A stretch of 57,970 nt of DNA from Methylotenera sp. (lineage in GTDB: Bacteria; Pseudomonadota; Gammaproteobacteria; Burkholderiales; Methylophilaceae): NCBI GenBank assembly GCA_030652995.1, contig JAUSAG010000045.1, forward strand, positions 1 through 57,970, in the 5' to 3' direction. Each line of letters begins with the position of its first letter. The first letter of the stretch is position 1. The translations under genes were made by a program, and so were the position numbers. Below are positions 36,888 to 48,441 of this stretch, piece by piece. The notes beneath the pieces were generated by a model. It was not told where the DNA came from. It saw nothing but the letters and a program-made list of their open reading frames with translations, and searched no databases.

Positions 36888-39640
36888 TATAAAGTACGCG
36901 CCACTTCAATCATCTCATACACTTCTAAAATATCACCCACTTCAATGTCGTTAAAGTTTTTAAGTGATAGGCCGCATTCAAAGTTGTTTTTCACTTCTTT
37001 TACATCATCTTTAAAGCGTTTGAGTGAATCCAACTCACCGGTATGAATAATGACATTGTCACGCAATACACGTACTCTGGAGTTGCGTTTGATCATGCCG
37101 TCTCTTACATAACAACCGGCAATTGCGCCCACTTTTGAAATACGGAATACTTCACGAATCTCTACAGAACCGATCATGCTTTCTCTTTGCTCAGGCGCTA
37201 ACATGCCGCCCAGCGCGGCTTTAACTTCATCAACCGCTTCGTAAATAATGTTGTAGTAACGCACATCAACGCCCAATGACTCAATCAACTTACGTGCACC
37301 TGCATCCGCACGTACGCTAAAGCCGATTAGCACCGCTTTAGAAGCTGCTGCCAAGTTCACATCGGACTCACTAATGGCACCAACCCCTGTGTGAATAATA
37401 TTGACTTTAACTTCACTAGTAGAAAGTTTTTGCAAGCTGGTTGCCAACGCTTCGTACGAACCTTGCACGTCTGATTTAATAATCAACCCTAGCGTTTGTG
37501 TAGCACCCTCACCCATTTGATCGAACATGTTTTCAAGCTTGGAAGCCTGCTGTTTAGCCAATTTCACATCACGGAACTTACCTAGTCGGAAGTTGGCAAT
37601 TTCGCGGGCCTTACGCTCATCGTTAAGCACAATCATTTCTTCACCCGCGCTTGGCACGTCTGACAAACCTTGAATTTCTACCGGCATTGATGGTCCAGCT
37701 TCTTGGACATCCTTACCTGTCTCATCCAACATGGCGCGCACTTTACCAAACGTAGTCCCAGCTAACACCATGTCACCACGTTTCAATGTTCCTGATGTCA
37801 CTAAAATTGTGGCTACTGGGCCGCGGCCTTTGTCTAGGCGACCTTCAATCACCAAACCCTTAGCTGGCGTGTTTTTAGGGGCTTGTAGCTCTAATATTTC
37901 AGCTTGCAATAACACCGCTTCTAATAGCTCATCAATACCTTGGCCTGTTTTAGCTGAAACTTCTCTAAACATCACCTCGCCACCGAACTCTTCTGGGACC
38001 ACTTCTTGCGCAACCAATTCCATTTTCACACGCTCAGGCTCGGCACCGGGCTTGTCAATTTTATTGATAGCCACTACCAATGGCACACCTGCCGCTTTGG
38101 CATGATGAATCGCCTCTATGGTTTGTGGCATCACACCATCATCGGCCGAAACCACCAAAATCACCACATCGGTTGCCTTTGCACCGCGTGCACGCATGGC
38201 AGTAAATGCCTCATGGCCGGGGGTATCTAAAAACGTCACCATGCCACGCGGGGTTTCAACGTGATATGCACCAATGTGCTGCGTAATGCCACCTGCTTCG
38301 CCTGTAGCCACGCGACTACGACGAATGTAATCCAATAGTGATGTTTTACCATGATCCACATGCCCCATGACCGTCACTACTGGTGGGCGCGTTTCTAATA
38401 TCGCTGCCGCATGTTCGGCTTCTTCAATGAAGGTATCTGGATCATTTGGTGCAGCGGCTGAGGCTTTATGCCCCATTTCTTCAACAATGATAATAGCGGT
38501 TTCTTGGTCTAGCACTTGGTTGATCGTCACCATCATGCCCATACCCATCAGGGTTTTGATGACTTCACCAGATTTAACCGCCATTTTGTGTGCCAACTCA
38601 GCCACAGTAATGGTTTCAGGCACTAACACCTCATGCACAATCGCCTCAGTAGGCGCATTAAATGAATGCTGCGCGTCATCATCTGCCTGATGTCTATGCT
38701 TGCCGCCTTTTGGTGCGCGCCAGCCTGGCTTACCAGCCGTAGTGTCACCGCGTGTTTTTAAGCCGCGTTTTTTATTTTCAGCATCGGTCCACTCTTTATT
38801 ATTACTTTTGCCTTTTTTCGTGTCTTTAGCTGCCGCAGGTTTAGCCGCGCCTTCTTTGGCTACCGGCTTATGCAATGTACCTTCAGAAAGCTTGGCTGCT
38901 TTTACTTTCGCGGCTTCGGCATCGGCTAACTTTTTAGCTTCTTCATCTAAACGGCGTTGCACTAAGGCTTCTTTTTTGCGTTTATCATCGGCTTGCATGG
39001 CCAGCAAAGTTGCATGGCGCTTAGCCTCACGCTCGCGCAATGCTATTTCATCGGCGCCTAGCAAGTCTTTGCGACTAATCGTTTGTGATTTAGCCACCTC
39101 TTTCTCTGGCGCCGGCTCAACGGCCTCTGGCGGCGTTTCTGTTACAAGTTCAACTTTTGGCTCGGTGACCACTTCCACCTTGGCAATAACCTCTGGCTCA
39201 ATGACTACTATCGGCTCAACAACCTCAGGCACTACAGCCTCTACTGGCACTTCAACTTGCTCGACCACACTCTCCGTAACCGGTAGCTCCGTAGTCTCAA
39301 CTGACACTTGCACATCGGCTTCCTGTTCGCCCAAGCTTGCATCATCCTGTTGCTCAATGATGCGTTTTTTACGCACTTCAACCTGAATCGTACGTGCCTT
39401 GCCCGTGTTATCCGTTTTTTTAATTTCGGTGCTTGATTTACGCATTAACGTAATTTTGCTTTTAGGGGCAAGTGTGCCGTGCTCTTTACGTAAATGATCC
39501 AGCAATGCTGTTTTATCATTTTCGCTCAATTGGTCATCTGCGCTTGATTTATGCACGCCAGCGCTTTTTAGCTGTTCTAATAACAACGGTGTTGGTAGCT
39601 TGAGCTCGCCAGCAAATTGTTCTACGGTTGTTTGTGCCAT
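36887..39640 (-). CDS. infB: translation initiation factor IF-2
   Basis: 917 residues. An IF2_N domain at the start ([20 protein letters not shown]) is followed by a long Lys/Glu/Ala/Val-rich linker (about 100-330), a second IF2_N-like segment, and the GTPase domain with G1 [12 protein letters not shown]3 DTPGHEA and G4 NKID. The C-terminal fMet-tRNA-binding domains complete it. It delivers initiator tRNA to the 30S subunit. Positioned between nusA and rbfA. Confidence 0.98.
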   Translation of the reverse strand: MAQTTVEQFAGELKLPTPLLLEQLKSAGVHKSSADDQLSENDKTALLDHLRKEHGTLAPKSKITLMRKSSTEIKKTDNTGKARTIQVEVRKKRIIEQQDDASLGEQEADVQVSVETTELPVTESVVEQVEVPVEAVVPEVVEPIVVIEPEVIAKVEVVTEPKVELVTETPPEAVEPAPEKEVAKSQTISRKDLLGADEIALREREAKRHATLLAMQADDKRKKEALVQRRLDEEAKKLADAEAAKVKAAKLSEGTLHKPVAKEGAAKPAAAKDTKKGKSNNKEWTDAENKKRGLKTRGDTTAGKPGWRAPKGGKHRHQADDDAQHSFNAPTEAIVHEVLVPETITVAELAHKMAVKSGEVIKTLMGMGMMVTINQVLDQETAIIIVEEMGHKASAAAPNDPDTFIEEAEHAAAILETRPPVVTVMGHVDHGKTSLLDYIRRSRVATGEAGGITQHIGAYHVETPRGMVTFLDTPGHEAFTAMRARGAKATDVVILVVSADDGVMPQTIEAIHHAKAAGVPLVVAINKIDKPGAEPERVKMELVAQEVVPEEFGGEVMFREVSAKTGQGIDELLEAVLLQAEILELQAPKNTPAKGLVIEGRLDKGRGPVATILVTSGTLKRGDMVLAGTTFGKVRAMLDETGKDVQEAGPSMPVEIQGLSDVPSAGEEMIVLNDERKAREIANFRLGKFRDVKLAKQQASKLENMFDQMGEGATQTLGLIIKSDVQGSYEALATSLQKLSTSEVKVNIIHTGVGAISESDVNLAAASKAVLIGFSVRADAGARKLIESLGVDVRYYNIIYEAVDEVKAALGGMLAPEQRESMIGSVEIREVFRISKVGAIAGCYVRDGMIKRNSRVRVLRDNVIIHTGELDSLKRFKDDVKEVKNNFECGLSLKNFNDIEVGDILEVYEMIEVARTL

Positions 39641-39779
39641 CTTGTTGCTCCAGTGTTCTTTCTTCTAAGCTTTATTGCCTAGGGTTACTACTTAAATTAT
39701 CGCTTTAATGCGGCTAAAATTATTTAGCCGCCAGCCATCCCAACACAATCTATTTCCACTAGCCTGGTAAACCCCAGAC

Positions 39780-41246
39780 TTATTCAAACCAAGGTGCGCG
39801 CGCTGTCATAATCAGTGATTTTGCACGCTCTTCATCCATATTGGTAAGCTCAACCAGCTCATCAATGGCCAACTCTGCCAGATCATCCATGGTTGAAATA
39901 CCTTTTGATGCCAGCAGATGCGCCGTCGCGTCATCCATACCTTCAAGCGCTAACAAGTCTTCAGCAGCTTCTTCCACTTTCTCTTCTTTGGCAATCGCCT
40001 CAGTCAACAATGCAGCGCGAGCACGTTTACGTAGCTCTTCTACCGTATCTTCATCAAACGCATCAATTTCATTCATTTCAGCTATCGGCACATAAGCTAT
40101 TTCTTCTAAGCTACTAAAGCCTTCTTGCACTAAAATTTCCGCGACCTCTTCGTCAACGTCTAATTTTTCCATAAATAGCTGACTAACACCCGCATACTCT
40201 GCCTGATTTTTCTGTGCGGCTTGGTCAACCGTTAGAATATTCAAGGTCCAGCCTGTAAGCTCTGAAGCCAAGCGCACATTTTGACCGCTACGACCAATTG
40301 CCAATGCCAACTGCTCTTCTTCTACCACTACATCCATACTGTGGGCATCTTCATCCACCACAATGCTGGAAACTTCAGCAGGCGACATCGCGTTAATGAC
40401 AAACTGTGCAGGCTCCATGCTCCATAACACGATATCTACGCGCTCACCAGCCAACTCGCCTGTGACTGCTTGCACACGCGAGCCACGCATACCCACACAA
40501 GTACCCACAGGATCAATACGCTGATCATTGCTTTTTACAGCGATTTTTGAACGCAAGCCTGGGTCGCGTGCCGCAGCGCGAATCTCCAACAAACCCTCTT
40601 CAATTTCCGGCACCTCTAATTCAAACAAGCGCACCAAAAAGTCTGGCGTAATTCTTGATAAAATCAATTGCGGACCGCGACCACCGCGCTCAATACGTGA
40701 AAGGTAAGCACGTACGCGGTCGCCTACACGTAAGTTTTCTTTAGGGATCATTTGATCACGTGGCAGCAAAGACTCAATACGACCCACTTCAATAATCGCA
40801 CTGCCTTTTTCCATACGCTTAATCACGCCTGTCACCAGCTTCTCATCACGCGCTAAAAAGTCTTCTAGAATCTGCTCGCGTTCAGCTTCACGTACTTTTT
40901 GCAAAATCACCTGCTTTGCAGCTTGTGCGCCAATGCGACCAAACTCAATGCTTTCTAATGGCTCTTCATAGTAATCACCGATGTTTAAGCCTTTCGCATG
41001 CTCGCTCTCTTCATCGATTTGATACGCTGAGTTTTCCAGCAAGTCATAATCCACATAATGCCAGCGCCTAAACGTCTGGTACTCACCCGTTTCGCGGTCT
41101 ATCTCTACGCGCACATCAGCATCGTCATGATGTTTTTTCTTAGTGGCTGAAGCCAAAGCAAGCTCTAGCGCAGTAAAGATCACTTCTTTACTCACGTTTT
41201 TTTCATGCGCCAAGGCATCTACCAACAATAAAATTTCACGACTCAT
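39780..41246 (-). CDS. nusA: transcription termination/antitermination factor NusA
   Basis: 488 residues. The N-terminal RNA polymerase-binding domain is followed by S1 ([20 protein letters not shown]), KH1 and KH2 ([42 protein letters not shown], in part). Two C-terminal acidic helix-hairpin-helix repeats (about 365-488, e.g. [20 protein letters not shown]) end the protein. It controls pausing and termination and probably its own operon through the rimP leader hairpins. Confidence 0.97.
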   Translation of the reverse strand: MSREILLLVDALAHEKNVSKEVIFTALELALASATKKKHHDDADVRVEIDRETGEYQTFRRWHYVDYDLLENSAYQIDEESEHAKGLNIGDYYEEPLESIEFGRIGAQAAKQVILQKVREAEREQILEDFLARDEKLVTGVIKRMEKGSAIIEVGRIESLLPRDQMIPKENLRVGDRVRAYLSRIERGGRGPQLILSRITPDFLVRLFELEVPEIEEGLLEIRAAARDPGLRSKIAVKSNDQRIDPVGTCVGMRGSRVQAVTGELAGERVDIVLWSMEPAQFVINAMSPAEVSSIVVDEDAHSMDVVVEEEQLALAIGRSGQNVRLASELTGWTLNILTVDQAAQKNQAEYAGVSQLFMEKLDVDEEVAEILVQEGFSSLEEIAYVPIAEMNEIDAFDEDTVEELRKRARAALLTEAIAKEEKVEEAAEDLLALEGMDDATAHLLASKGISTMDDLAELAIDELVELTNMDEERAKSLIMTARAPWFE

Positions 41247-41347
41247 GTTCCATCTCCGACTATATATTGCAGCTTAAGCCGCCTTATTTATTAAATGCTT
41301 ACAATAAAAACCTATACTTAAAACTAAAACCTTAAAGCTCAGGGCCA

Positions 41348-41833
41348 TTAAAACTCAGGGCTAAGCCTAGCTTTATCAATATTACTTAGCGCTATTTTAT
41401 AAATCACGCCTTCAAACTCAAGCAACAAATCACCTGCTTCCACGCCTTTTATAACCCCTAAAAAGGTTTTGCGTGGCAAAGTAGTTGGCGTAGCACTTGC
41501 ACTTTGGTCTTTTATGCCAACGCGTAATTTAATGACTGCGCGCTCACCTGCAAAACGTATAAAATCCGCTTCTTTTTTTAGTACGCGATCCATGCCAGGT
41601 GAAGAAACCTCCATGCGATCATAATCAATTTCATGCTCCACAGTCAGCAAATTACCCAACTGATGGCTCACCAGCACGCAATCATCGATAGTGACACTGT
41701 CTTTAGTATCCACAGGGTTTTGCTTATCAATAAACACACGTAGCAGCTTGCCACGATTAGAAATCTCTAAATCAACAAGCTCATAGCCTAGCTGGCTTAC
41801 CGACTGTTCTACTAATGTATGCAAATCTTGCAT
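41348..41833 (-). CDS. rimP: ribosome maturation factor RimP
   Basis: About 161 residues, first gene of the operon; helps 30S assembly. Family blocks: VEQSVSQLGYELVDLEIS, LRVFIDK, DCVLVSHQLGNLL and YDRMEVSSPGMDRVLKKEADF. I chose the ATG at 41833, preceded by GAGGGA; a TTG two codons upstream is possible. Confidence 0.95.
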   Translation of the reverse strand: MQDLHTLVEQSVSQLGYELVDLEISNRGKLLRVFIDKQNPVDTKDSVTIDDCVLVSHQLGNLLTVEHEIDYDRMEVSSPGMDRVLKKEADFIRFAGERAVIKLRVGIKDQSASATPTTLPRKTFLGVIKGVEAGDLLLEFEGVIYKIALSNIDKARLSPEF

Positions 41834-41863
41834 GGCCAAAATCCCTCAATCTCACTGCCCGCC

Positions 41864-41946
41864 TGCAACTTGCTAACGAAGCTTGCGCAAGTTGCAGAAA
41901 CAAAAAATGGGCACAAAGCCCATCAAAAAATTTCATCCGCATTATA
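41864..41946 (-). promoter_or_regulatory. promoter and two-hairpin leader of the rimP-nusA-infB operon
   Basis: Minus strand: an extended -10 TGGTATAAT (TATAAT at 41941-41946) is followed after about 20 nt by a terminator-like stem ATGGGC/GCCCAT with TTTTTT (41902-41923). A 10-bp perfect stem TGCAACTTGC/GCAAGTTGCA (41864-41896) lies just before rimP. The promoter-proximal terminator suggests NusA-sensitive attenuation. Confidence 0.6.
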
Positions 41947-42040
41947 CCAATCAATTCAATGAATTGGAAATACTACATTCAATATTGCTTAGTTTTGATG
42001 TTGTTTTCAATTTTTTTGCAAAAAAACTACCGATTATTCT

Positions 42041-42060
42041 TTTTAGTTATAAATTTATAA
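42041..42060 (+). promoter_or_regulatory. shared sulfur-region upstream element, copy 1
   Basis: TTTTAGTTATAAATTTATAA, ending 71 bp before the DUF2292 start. It matches the element upstream of cysP (52431-52450) at 19 of 20 positions and at the same distance. A likely activator site, with CysB the obvious candidate by context. A TATAGT -10 candidate lies at about 42095. Confidence 0.55.
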
Positions 42061-42131
42061 GAAATAATTATTTTTAATTATTAATGGATTTGTCTATAGT
42101 GCGTACCTTCTAACTTAATTCATCATTCACA

Positions 42132-42359
42132 ATGCATATGTCAAACGACCAAACACTAGCGACCGCAAAGATTTTACATGCAATAGAAGAGCTGAAAAAT
42201 GGCACAGGTTTCGGCGCCATTGAGATTACCGTGCATGAGGGGCGCGTGACTCAAATTGAAAAAAGAGAAAAGCAGCGATTTGGTTCAAGCAAATCAGCCG
42301 CAGGCAAAGAGAATATATCTACTACACTGAATACCAATAACAGTGAAGCGACTAAATAA
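42132..42359 (+). CDS. DUF2292 (YezD-like) small protein
   Basis: 75 residues. The core ILHAIEELKNGTGFGAIEIT plus VHEGRVTQIEKREKQRF is the DUF2292 signature (compact fold with a basic QIEKxEKxR end). The tail is Ser/Asn-rich. Members are often found beside sulfate-assimilation genes, as here, but the biochemical role is unknown. The ATG at 42138 is an alternative start. Probably first gene of a transcript with the porin and sbp. Confidence 0.8.
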   Translation: MHMSNDQTLATAKILHAIEELKNGTGFGAIEITVHEGRVTQIEKREKQRFGSSKSAAGKENISTTLNTNNSEATK

Positions 42360-42431
42360 AATAACAATTGGCGAGGTTTGAACTGGTCAACCAATGCACA
42401 AGCCTATTTAGCACTGAACGAAGGAATATTC

Positions 42432-44138
42432 ATGAAATACAAAACAATTATTAATGCGCTTATCGCTACAGGATTGGTCGCAAGTAGCAATTCTATACTT
42501 GCCAATGAAGCTAACATTCAAAATGGTACAGTTTTCATTGATGATAAGAATGGGCAATCTATTCAAATAGCTGATGCTTATGAGGTCGTTCCAGTAAACC
42601 AAGATGCGCAAGATCAAGAAACTAAGATCAAGGAGCGATTGAACGAAATCGTCCTGGAAGAAAAGCTTGCAAAACGCGCTACGAATGGTTACTACGTTGA
42701 ACGAAAAAGCTATGGCACTGGTCGTGAAACTGACCCACCTCGTTATGTAAAGCAGTTAAACAAAACATGGTTAAAAGATGTCGCAGGTCTTGAAAATGTT
42801 AATTGGTTAGATATTGGACTAGATTACCGTTTTAGATATGAAACGCGCGATAACGATTTCCGTCGTGGCAGAGATACAATCGACGAGCCAATCCTGCTTC
42901 GCACACGTGGATATGTCGCTGTTAAAGATATTTTGGACCCTCTACGTTTTACATTAGAAGTTGAAGATGCGAGAAGAAATCATAGTCAATTCTCACGTGA
43001 GTTTGACACGCGAGATGTTAACTATGCAGAGCCTATTCAAGCTTACCTTGAGCTATTTTTCAAAGAAACTCCACTAGGTAAAGATGACTTGGGTAACAAC
43101 AGACCGATTAGCATAAAAGCGGGTCGTCAGGCCTTTGAATATACAGATAGACGATTGTTAGCGCGCAATGAATGGCGCAATACTACCAACAACTTTCAAG
43201 GTGTTCGTACCACAATCGGCCAAAGTAAAAACGACTGGCAACTCGACTTGTTAGCACTTAAACCAGTGCAGCGGTTAAACAATCAACTTGACGAAGTGGA
43301 TCACTCACAAGATTTCTATGGTGTAATCGGCGACTGGCGTCGATGGTCTGAGTACGTGACCTTGCAACCCTACTACTATTTATTAAAGCAAGATGGCAAC
43401 AAGGTTGAGTATGATGCAAATGGTAAGACTGCCGCTGCCAATACTAAGATTGACCGTGAAATTCATACCGCTGGCATCCGTGCCTATGGGGTGATTGGCG
43501 CTACAGGCTGGGACTATGATGCAAGCTATGTTAAACAATGGGGCAATCAGGACCGTATCGCAAGTGGGAACACTTTCAAACTAGATCATGATGCCTATTC
43601 GTACAACGCAGAAATTGGCTACTCCTGGAAACACGCTTGGAAACCACGACTGAGTGCATTCTATGGGGTGGCAAGCGGCGACAAAAATGCTACCGACGCT
43701 AAAAACCAACGCTTTGAAAGACTCTTCGGCTTTGCGCGTCCATGGTCGAATAACGATTACTTTCAAATGGAAAACATTAGTGCACCAAAAGTCCGCGCTG
43801 AGTTTGAGCCGCAATTATCTTGGCTACCTGGTCTTAAAGTAGACGCTGGCTACAGCTGGTACCGCCTAGATCAAGAACGTGATCGCTGGAATGGTGCTGG
43901 CTTAAGAGATAACAGAGGTCAAAGCGGAAAAGATGTAGGCGAAGAAGTAGATGTTCGCGTGCGTTTTCCAATCAATAAATACATTGGTGTGAATGTGGGT
44001 TACGCACACTTTTGGGCTGGCGACTTTACGAAAGATACCACTGCCATAACAGGAACAGGCGGCACTAATCAGGCAGACCCAAATCGCCGCGATCACTCCA
44101 ATTTCTTTTACACAGAGATTTCAATCAGTGCGTTTTAA
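42432..44138 (+). CDS. outer-membrane beta-barrel of the alginate-export porin family
   Basis: About 568 residues from the ATG at 42432, preceded by AAGGAA. A signal peptide ([18 protein letters not shown], cleaved near LAN), a short helical N-terminal segment, then a barrel with many alternating aromatic strands ([39 protein letters not shown]; final Phe in ISAF). This resembles AlgE-like porins. Between DUF2292 and sbp it more plausibly passes sulfate, sulfonates or sulfate esters than alginate; that is inference from context. Confidence 0.8.
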   Translation: MKYKTIINALIATGLVASSNSILANEANIQNGTVFIDDKNGQSIQIADAYEVVPVNQDAQDQETKIKERLNEIVLEEKLAKRATNGYYVERKSYGTGRETDPPRYVKQLNKTWLKDVAGLENVNWLDIGLDYRFRYETRDNDFRRGRDTIDEPILLRTRGYVAVKDILDPLRFTLEVEDARRNHSQFSREFDTRDVNYAEPIQAYLELFFKETPLGKDDLGNNRPISIKAGRQAFEYTDRRLLARNEWRNTTNNFQGVRTTIGQSKNDWQLDLLALKPVQRLNNQLDEVDHSQDFYGVIGDWRRWSEYVTLQPYYYLLKQDGNKVEYDANGKTAAANTKIDREIHTAGIRAYGVIGATGWDYDASYVKQWGNQDRIASGNTFKLDHDAYSYNAEIGYSWKHAWKPRLSAFYGVASGDKNATDAKNQRFERLFGFARPWSNNDYFQMENISAPKVRAEFEPQLSWLPGLKVDAGYSWYRLDQERDRWNGAGLRDNRGQSGKDVGEEVDVRVRFPINKYIGVNVGYAHFWAGDFTKDTTAITGTGGTNQADPNRRDHSNFFYTEISISAF

Positions 44139-44179
44139 TTCACAAAGTTATGAATATTTATTACAAAGGAAGCATTAAG

Positions 44180-45187
44180 ATGGCTAATCAATTAAATTTA
44201 AAAAAATTAATAGCGGCAGCAATACTATCTAGCCCCTTGCTAGCGTTAGCAGCTGATATCACCTTGTTAAACGTGTCTTATGACCCAACACGAGAACTAT
44301 ATGTAGAATATAACGCAGCGTTTGCCAAGCATTGGAAAACTAAAACCGGTGACAATGTCACCATCAAGCAATCTCATGGTGGCGCGGGTAAGCAAGCGCG
44401 CGCGGTGATTGATGGGCTTCAGGCAGATGTTGTGACACTGGCGTTATCCTATGATATTGATGAGATTAGCTCAAAGGCAAAGCTTATTCCTAGCGATTGG
44501 CAAAAACGCTTAGCCCACAACAGCTCACCCTATACCTCTACGATTGTTTTATTGGTTCGTAAAGGCAACCCTAAGAAAATTAAAGACTGGAATGACTTGG
44601 TTAAACCAGGCGTTTCAGTGATTACCCCTAACCCAAAAACATCAGGCGGTGCCCGTTGGAATTATTTAGCGGCTTATGCCTATGCACTTAAACAAAACAA
44701 TAATGACGATGCAAAAGCACGCGAATTTGTAGGAAAGCTGTTTAAAAATGTACCTGTTCTCGATAGCGGCGCACGTGGATCTACTACTACTTTCGTAGAA
44801 CGCGGCATTGGTGATGTGTTTATCTCTTGGGAAAATGAAGCATTCTTGGCGCAAAAAGAGCTTGGTCCTGACAAGTTTGAAATTATCATCCCATCTTTAT
44901 CTATTTTGGCAGAGCCACCTGTCACTATTATCGACAAAACAGTTGATAAGCGTAAAACCCGCGCCGTTGCACAAGCCTACTTAGAGTATTTATATAGTGA
45001 AGAAGGCCAAGAAATTGCAGCTAAAAACTACTATCGTCCGACATTAACATCTGTTGCAGCCAAATATGAGAAGCAATTTCCTGTAGTCAACTTGATCAAG
45101 ATTGATGATGTGTTTGGTGGATGGCAAAAAGCACAAAAGACGCACTTCTCTGATGGTGGTATTTTCGACCAGATCTATCAAAAATAA
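44180..45187 (+). CDS. sbp: periplasmic sulfate-binding protein, Sbp type
   Basis: About 335 residues with a signal peptide ([20 protein letters not shown]). AAAGGAAG supports the ATG at 44180 over one 10 codons upstream. The ligand-site blocks [29 protein letters not shown] and [19 protein letters not shown] are those of E. coli Sbp as I recall it, whereas the second copy at 52.5 kb has CysP-like versions. It delivers sulfate to CysTWA, encoded about 10 kb away. A 13-bp-stem terminator follows. Confidence 0.94.
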   Translation: MANQLNLKKLIAAAILSSPLLALAADITLLNVSYDPTRELYVEYNAAFAKHWKTKTGDNVTIKQSHGGAGKQARAVIDGLQADVVTLALSYDIDEISSKAKLIPSDWQKRLAHNSSPYTSTIVLLVRKGNPKKIKDWNDLVKPGVSVITPNPKTSGGARWNYLAAYAYALKQNNNDDAKAREFVGKLFKNVPVLDSGARGSTTTFVERGIGDVFISWENEAFLAQKELGPDKFEIIIPSLSILAEPPVTIIDKTVDKRKTRAVAQAYLEYLYSEEGQEIAAKNYYRPTLTSVAAKYEKQFPVVNLIKIDDVFGGWQKAQKTHFSDGGIFDQIYQK

Positions 45188-45206
45188 TTAAAGTTAAGTT
45201 GCTATC

Positions 45207-45241
45207 ACTCAGCATCAAACAAAATTTGATGCTGAGTTTTT
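45207..45241 (+). terminator. strong terminator after sbp
   Basis: Perfect 13-bp stem ACTCAGCATCAAA / TTTGATGCTGAGT, loop CAAAA, then TTTT. DUF2325 starts 17 nt further on, so any read-through would be reduced. Confidence 0.92.
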
Positions 45242-45257
45242 ATAGGAGGCTCTTACC

Positions 45258-45605
45258 ATGAGTTCAGTATTAATTGTAGGTGGTGACCAGATTGATGGCA
45301 TCAAGCAAGTACTAAGCAATTACGGAGTAGATCACATCAACCATTGGTCGGGCCGCAAAGCTGGCGATGGGCATAAAGTGATTCCACAAAATACGCGTTT
45401 AGTCGTGTTGATTACCGACTGGATTAGCCACTCTTTTACTTACAGCATTAAGCGTACAGCCTCTAAAAGAGGCTTAAAAGTCATCTATACGTGCAACGGC
45501 GCGGCACAACTTCAGGCCAAACTTGAAAAAATAGGCGATACATTGGTGGATGCCTGTCGAAAGACATTACGCACATTAAATTTCACTAACGCGGCCTATT
45601 CATAA
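45258..45605 (+). CDS. DUF2325 protein
   Basis: 115 residues with the DUF2325 pattern VLIVGGDQIDGIKQVLSNYG, ITDWISHSF and VIYTCNG. This is a small Rossmann-like fold of unknown function often seen with metal, redox or sulfur genes. TAGGAGG gives a strong ribosome-binding site although a terminator lies immediately upstream. It may be expressed by read-through or from a promoter overlapping the hairpin. Confidence 0.82.
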   Translation: MSSVLIVGGDQIDGIKQVLSNYGVDHINHWSGRKAGDGHKVIPQNTRLVVLITDWISHSFTYSIKRTASKRGLKVIYTCNGAAQLQAKLEKIGDTLVDACRKTLRTLNFTNAAYS

Positions 45606-45693
45606 GCTTCGCATTTAAGCCAGCGTCTTTAAATGAGCGCTTTAGGCGCGTGAATAGGTCCTGAATATCACGTTAAAAAATTAGGAGGCCACC

Positions 45694-45801
45694 ATGCACA
45701 CACAGGACGAAACCTACACGCCACCCATGCCTTTAATTTTTAAAGGCATTATCGCGATTGAAGTTATCGCGACATTGGTCACATTTTTTATAATTAAATA
45801 G
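45694..45801 (+). CDS. 35-residue single-span membrane peptide
   Basis: A perfect AGGAGG (45684-45689) lies 4 nt before the ATG. The peptide starts with a polar segment (MHTQDETYTPPMP), then a hydrophobic helix from LIFKGIIAIEVIATLV to the C-terminal IIK. I recognise no family. It lies between DUF2325 and metY in the sulfur region. The strong ribosome-binding site and clean helix make it a credible small gene. Confidence 0.6.
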   Translation: MHTQDETYTPPMPLIFKGIIAIEVIATLVTFFIIK

Positions 45802-46053
45802 CAACAAGTGGTGGCCGCTTAACACTTAAAACCTAGCGGTGCTTTCTTTCCTTAGTTGTCCGGCACCTGCATTTGAATAACGTACAAGTTGCCAGACTTT
45901 TTGCCTAAGTTTTAACGTAGTTTTGATTCAACCTTTTAGACAACCTGTGAGTACAGTTAATAAAGGCATACAGGGCAGTGTTTTTCTCTCTTGATATTTT
46001 TTGCAATAATCTTGTAAAAACCGTACGAAAAAATTAATAAGGAGTCCGTTGCA

Positions 46054-47325
46054 ATGAAATCAGAAACCATCGCCATTCACGCAGGTTACAGCCCTGAGCC
46101 CACCACTAAAGCGGTGGCTGTGCCTATTTATCAAACCACCTCTTATGCGTTTGATAACACGCAACATGGTGCGGATTTATTTGATCTCAAAGTGCAAGGA
46201 AATATCTACACGCGCATCATGAACCCCACCACAGCAGTTCTAGAGCAACGGTTAACCGCATTAGAAGGCGGCATTGGTGCGCTGGCAGTAGCTTCCGGCA
46301 TGGCAGCCATTACTTACGCCATACAAACCATTGCTGAGGCAGGCGATAATATCGTATCAGTTTCAACGCTTTATGGCGGCACTTACAATTTATTTGCACA
46401 TACGCTGCCTAAGCAAGGTATTGAAGTGCGTTTTTTTGATTATCGCGATCCAGCTGCTCTAGAAAAACTTATTGATAGCAAAACAAAATTGGTATTTGCC
46501 GAGTCAATTGGTAATCCTTTAGGTAATGTTGTGGATATTGCCGCAATTAGCAAAATAGCCCATGCGCATGGCGTGCCTGTCGTTGTCGATAATACCGTTG
46601 CCACACCAATTTTGCATCGCCCATTTGAACATGGCGCAGATATTGTAGTGCATTCACTCACAAAATATATTGGTGGGCATGGCAATTCTATTGGCGGTAT
46701 TATTATTGATAGCGGTAAATTCCCATGGGGCGACCATAAAGAACGCTTTCCGGTACTCAACACGCCAGACCCAAGCTATCACGGCGTAAATTATGTTGAA
46801 GCCCTTGGTCCAGTGGCTTATATTGCGAGAGCACGCGTAGTGCCGCTGCGTAATACAGGTGCGGCGCTCAGCCCATTTAATACATTTTTGATTTTGCAGG
46901 GTTTAGAAACATTACCCTTGCGTATTGAACGCCATAGTGACAATGCCCTTCGTGTCGCGCAATATTTAAAACAACACTCTAAAGTAAAATGGGTAAAATA
47001 CGCAGGCTTAAGCGATCACCCAGAACACGCCTTAGTACACAAATATTTAAGCGGCAAAGCTTCGGGTATTTTAACGTTTGGCGTAGCTCACGGCTTGCAA
47101 GGTGGCACACGTTTTATTGATGCGCTCAAACTCATTACGCGCTTAGTCAATATTGGCGATGCAAAAAGTTTAGCTTGTCACCCAGCCACCACTACGCATC
47201 GCCAACTCAATGCTGAAGAACTAGTTAAGGCAGGTGTGAGTGAAGACATGGTGCGCATTTCTGTGGGCATTGAAAACGTAACTGATATTATTGAAGATTT
47301 AGATCAGGCTTTGGCACAAGTTTAA
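46054..47325 (+). CDS. metY: O-acetylhomoserine sulfhydrylase (MetY)
   Basis: 423-residue PLP enzyme of the Cys/Met metabolism family. It makes homocysteine from O-acyl-homoserine and sulfide. Family marks: [26 protein letters not shown], the PLP Lys in [16 protein letters not shown], and [18 protein letters not shown]. About 420 residues is the MetY length; cystathionine gamma-synthases are nearer 390. It would use the product of MetX/MetW encoded at the left end of the window. GGAGT serves as ribosome-binding site. I saw no riboswitch in the 250-bp leader. Confidence 0.93.
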   Translation: MKSETIAIHAGYSPEPTTKAVAVPIYQTTSYAFDNTQHGADLFDLKVQGNIYTRIMNPTTAVLEQRLTALEGGIGALAVASGMAAITYAIQTIAEAGDNIVSVSTLYGGTYNLFAHTLPKQGIEVRFFDYRDPAALEKLIDSKTKLVFAESIGNPLGNVVDIAAISKIAHAHGVPVVVDNTVATPILHRPFEHGADIVVHSLTKYIGGHGNSIGGIIIDSGKFPWGDHKERFPVLNTPDPSYHGVNYVEALGPVAYIARARVVPLRNTGAALSPFNTFLILQGLETLPLRIERHSDNALRVAQYLKQHSKVKWVKYAGLSDHPEHALVHKYLSGKASGILTFGVAHGLQGGTRFIDALKLITRLVNIGDAKSLACHPATTTHRQLNAEELVKAGVSEDMVRISVGIENVTDIIEDLDQALAQV

Positions 47326-47386
47326 TTTTTAATGGTTTCATTTTATAAGTTTAACTTTTTAAATTTTATTTAAAAAAAGGTTTGAT

Positions 47387-48367
47387 ATGTCAAGTTGGTT
47401 TGAAGACAACGCACAATCTATTGGCAATACGCCTTTGGTAAAACTAAACCGAATTACCGATGGAGCAAAAGCAACCGTGCTAGCTAAAATTGAAGGCCGA
47501 AACCCGGCCTATTCTGTGAAGTGTCGCATCGGTGCGGCGATGATCTGGGATGCGGAACAACGCGGATTGTTAAGTTCTGGTAAAGAAATTGTTGAACCAA
47601 CCAGTGGTAATACTGGTATTGCTTTAGCTTTTGTGGCTGCAGCACGCGGCATTCCACTCACGCTCACCATGCCAGAAACCATGAGCATAGAGCGTCGTAA
47701 ATTATTAGTGGCTTATGGTGCAAAATTGGTGCTGACTGAAGGTGCAAAAGGCATGAGTGGTGCGATAACCAAAGCAGAAGAAATTGCGGCATCTGACCCC
47801 TCTAAGTATGTACTTTTACAACAATTTAAAAACCCAGCTAATCCTGCAATTCATGGAAAAACCACAGGCCCTGAAATTTGGGAGGCCACAGATGGCAAAG
47901 TGGATATTTTTGTCGCTGGCGTAGGTACAGGCGGTACCATTACTGGAGTGTCTCGTTATCTTAAAAACTCGCAAGGTAAGGCGGTTATTACCGTAGCAGT
48001 TGAGCCTTCAGCCAGTCCAGTACTCACCCAAAAACGTGCAGGTGAAGAATTAAAACCTGCTCCACATAAAATTCAAGGCATCGGTGCTGGCTTTGTGCCA
48101 AGTATTCTAGATTTGTCGCTCGTGGATGATATTGCGCAAGTAAGTAATGAAGAGGCTATACTATACGCACAACGTTTAGCCAAAGAAGAAGGCATCTTGT
48201 CTGGCATTTCATGCGGTGCAGCAGTTGCCGTGGCTATACGCTATGCAAAACGACCTGAAAATTCAGGTAAAATCATCGTTGTGATTCTACCAGACTCAGG
48301 TGAACGTTATTTGAGCTCAATTTTGTTTGAAGGAAAGTTTGATGCTCATGGTTTGGCGTATGTGTAA
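47387..48367 (+). CDS. cysK: cysteine synthase A (O-acetylserine sulfhydrylase)
   Basis: 326-residue PLP enzyme joining O-acetylserine and sulfide to cysteine. [12 protein letters not shown], the PLP Lys in [13 protein letters not shown], the Asn loop [12 protein letters not shown], the phosphate-binding [11 protein letters not shown] and the C-terminal PDSGERYLS agree with CysK. It is directly downstream of metY and convergent with the encapsulin operon, whose cysE makes its substrate. cysK beside a family 2A encapsulin is a known recurring neighbourhood. Confidence 0.95.
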   Translation: MSSWFEDNAQSIGNTPLVKLNRITDGAKATVLAKIEGRNPAYSVKCRIGAAMIWDAEQRGLLSSGKEIVEPTSGNTGIALAFVAAARGIPLTLTMPETMSIERRKLLVAYGAKLVLTEGAKGMSGAITKAEEIAASDPSKYVLLQQFKNPANPAIHGKTTGPEIWEATDGKVDIFVAGVGTGGTITGVSRYLKNSQGKAVITVAVEPSASPVLTQKRAGEELKPAPHKIQGIGAGFVPSILDLSLVDDIAQVSNEEAILYAQRLAKEEGILSGISCGAAVAVAIRYAKRPENSGKIIVVILPDSGERYLSSILFEGKFDAHGLAYV

Positions 48368-48441
48368 ATGATTTTTGCAAAGTGTTTTGACCGCAAAAGA
48401 CCTGAAACTAAGCAGTTGTTTAACGTAATTCTCTCCTTGTT

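Noticed and set aside
38700-39386. Long antisense open frame (228 codons) opposite infB
   Set aside because: It mirrors the low-complexity Lys/Glu/Val linker of IF-2 and gives a Ser/Thr-repeat protein; codon bias explains it.
45802-46053. SAM riboswitch upstream of metY
   Set aside because: Position is right, but I could not find conserved riboswitch cores or a terminator/antiterminator pair.
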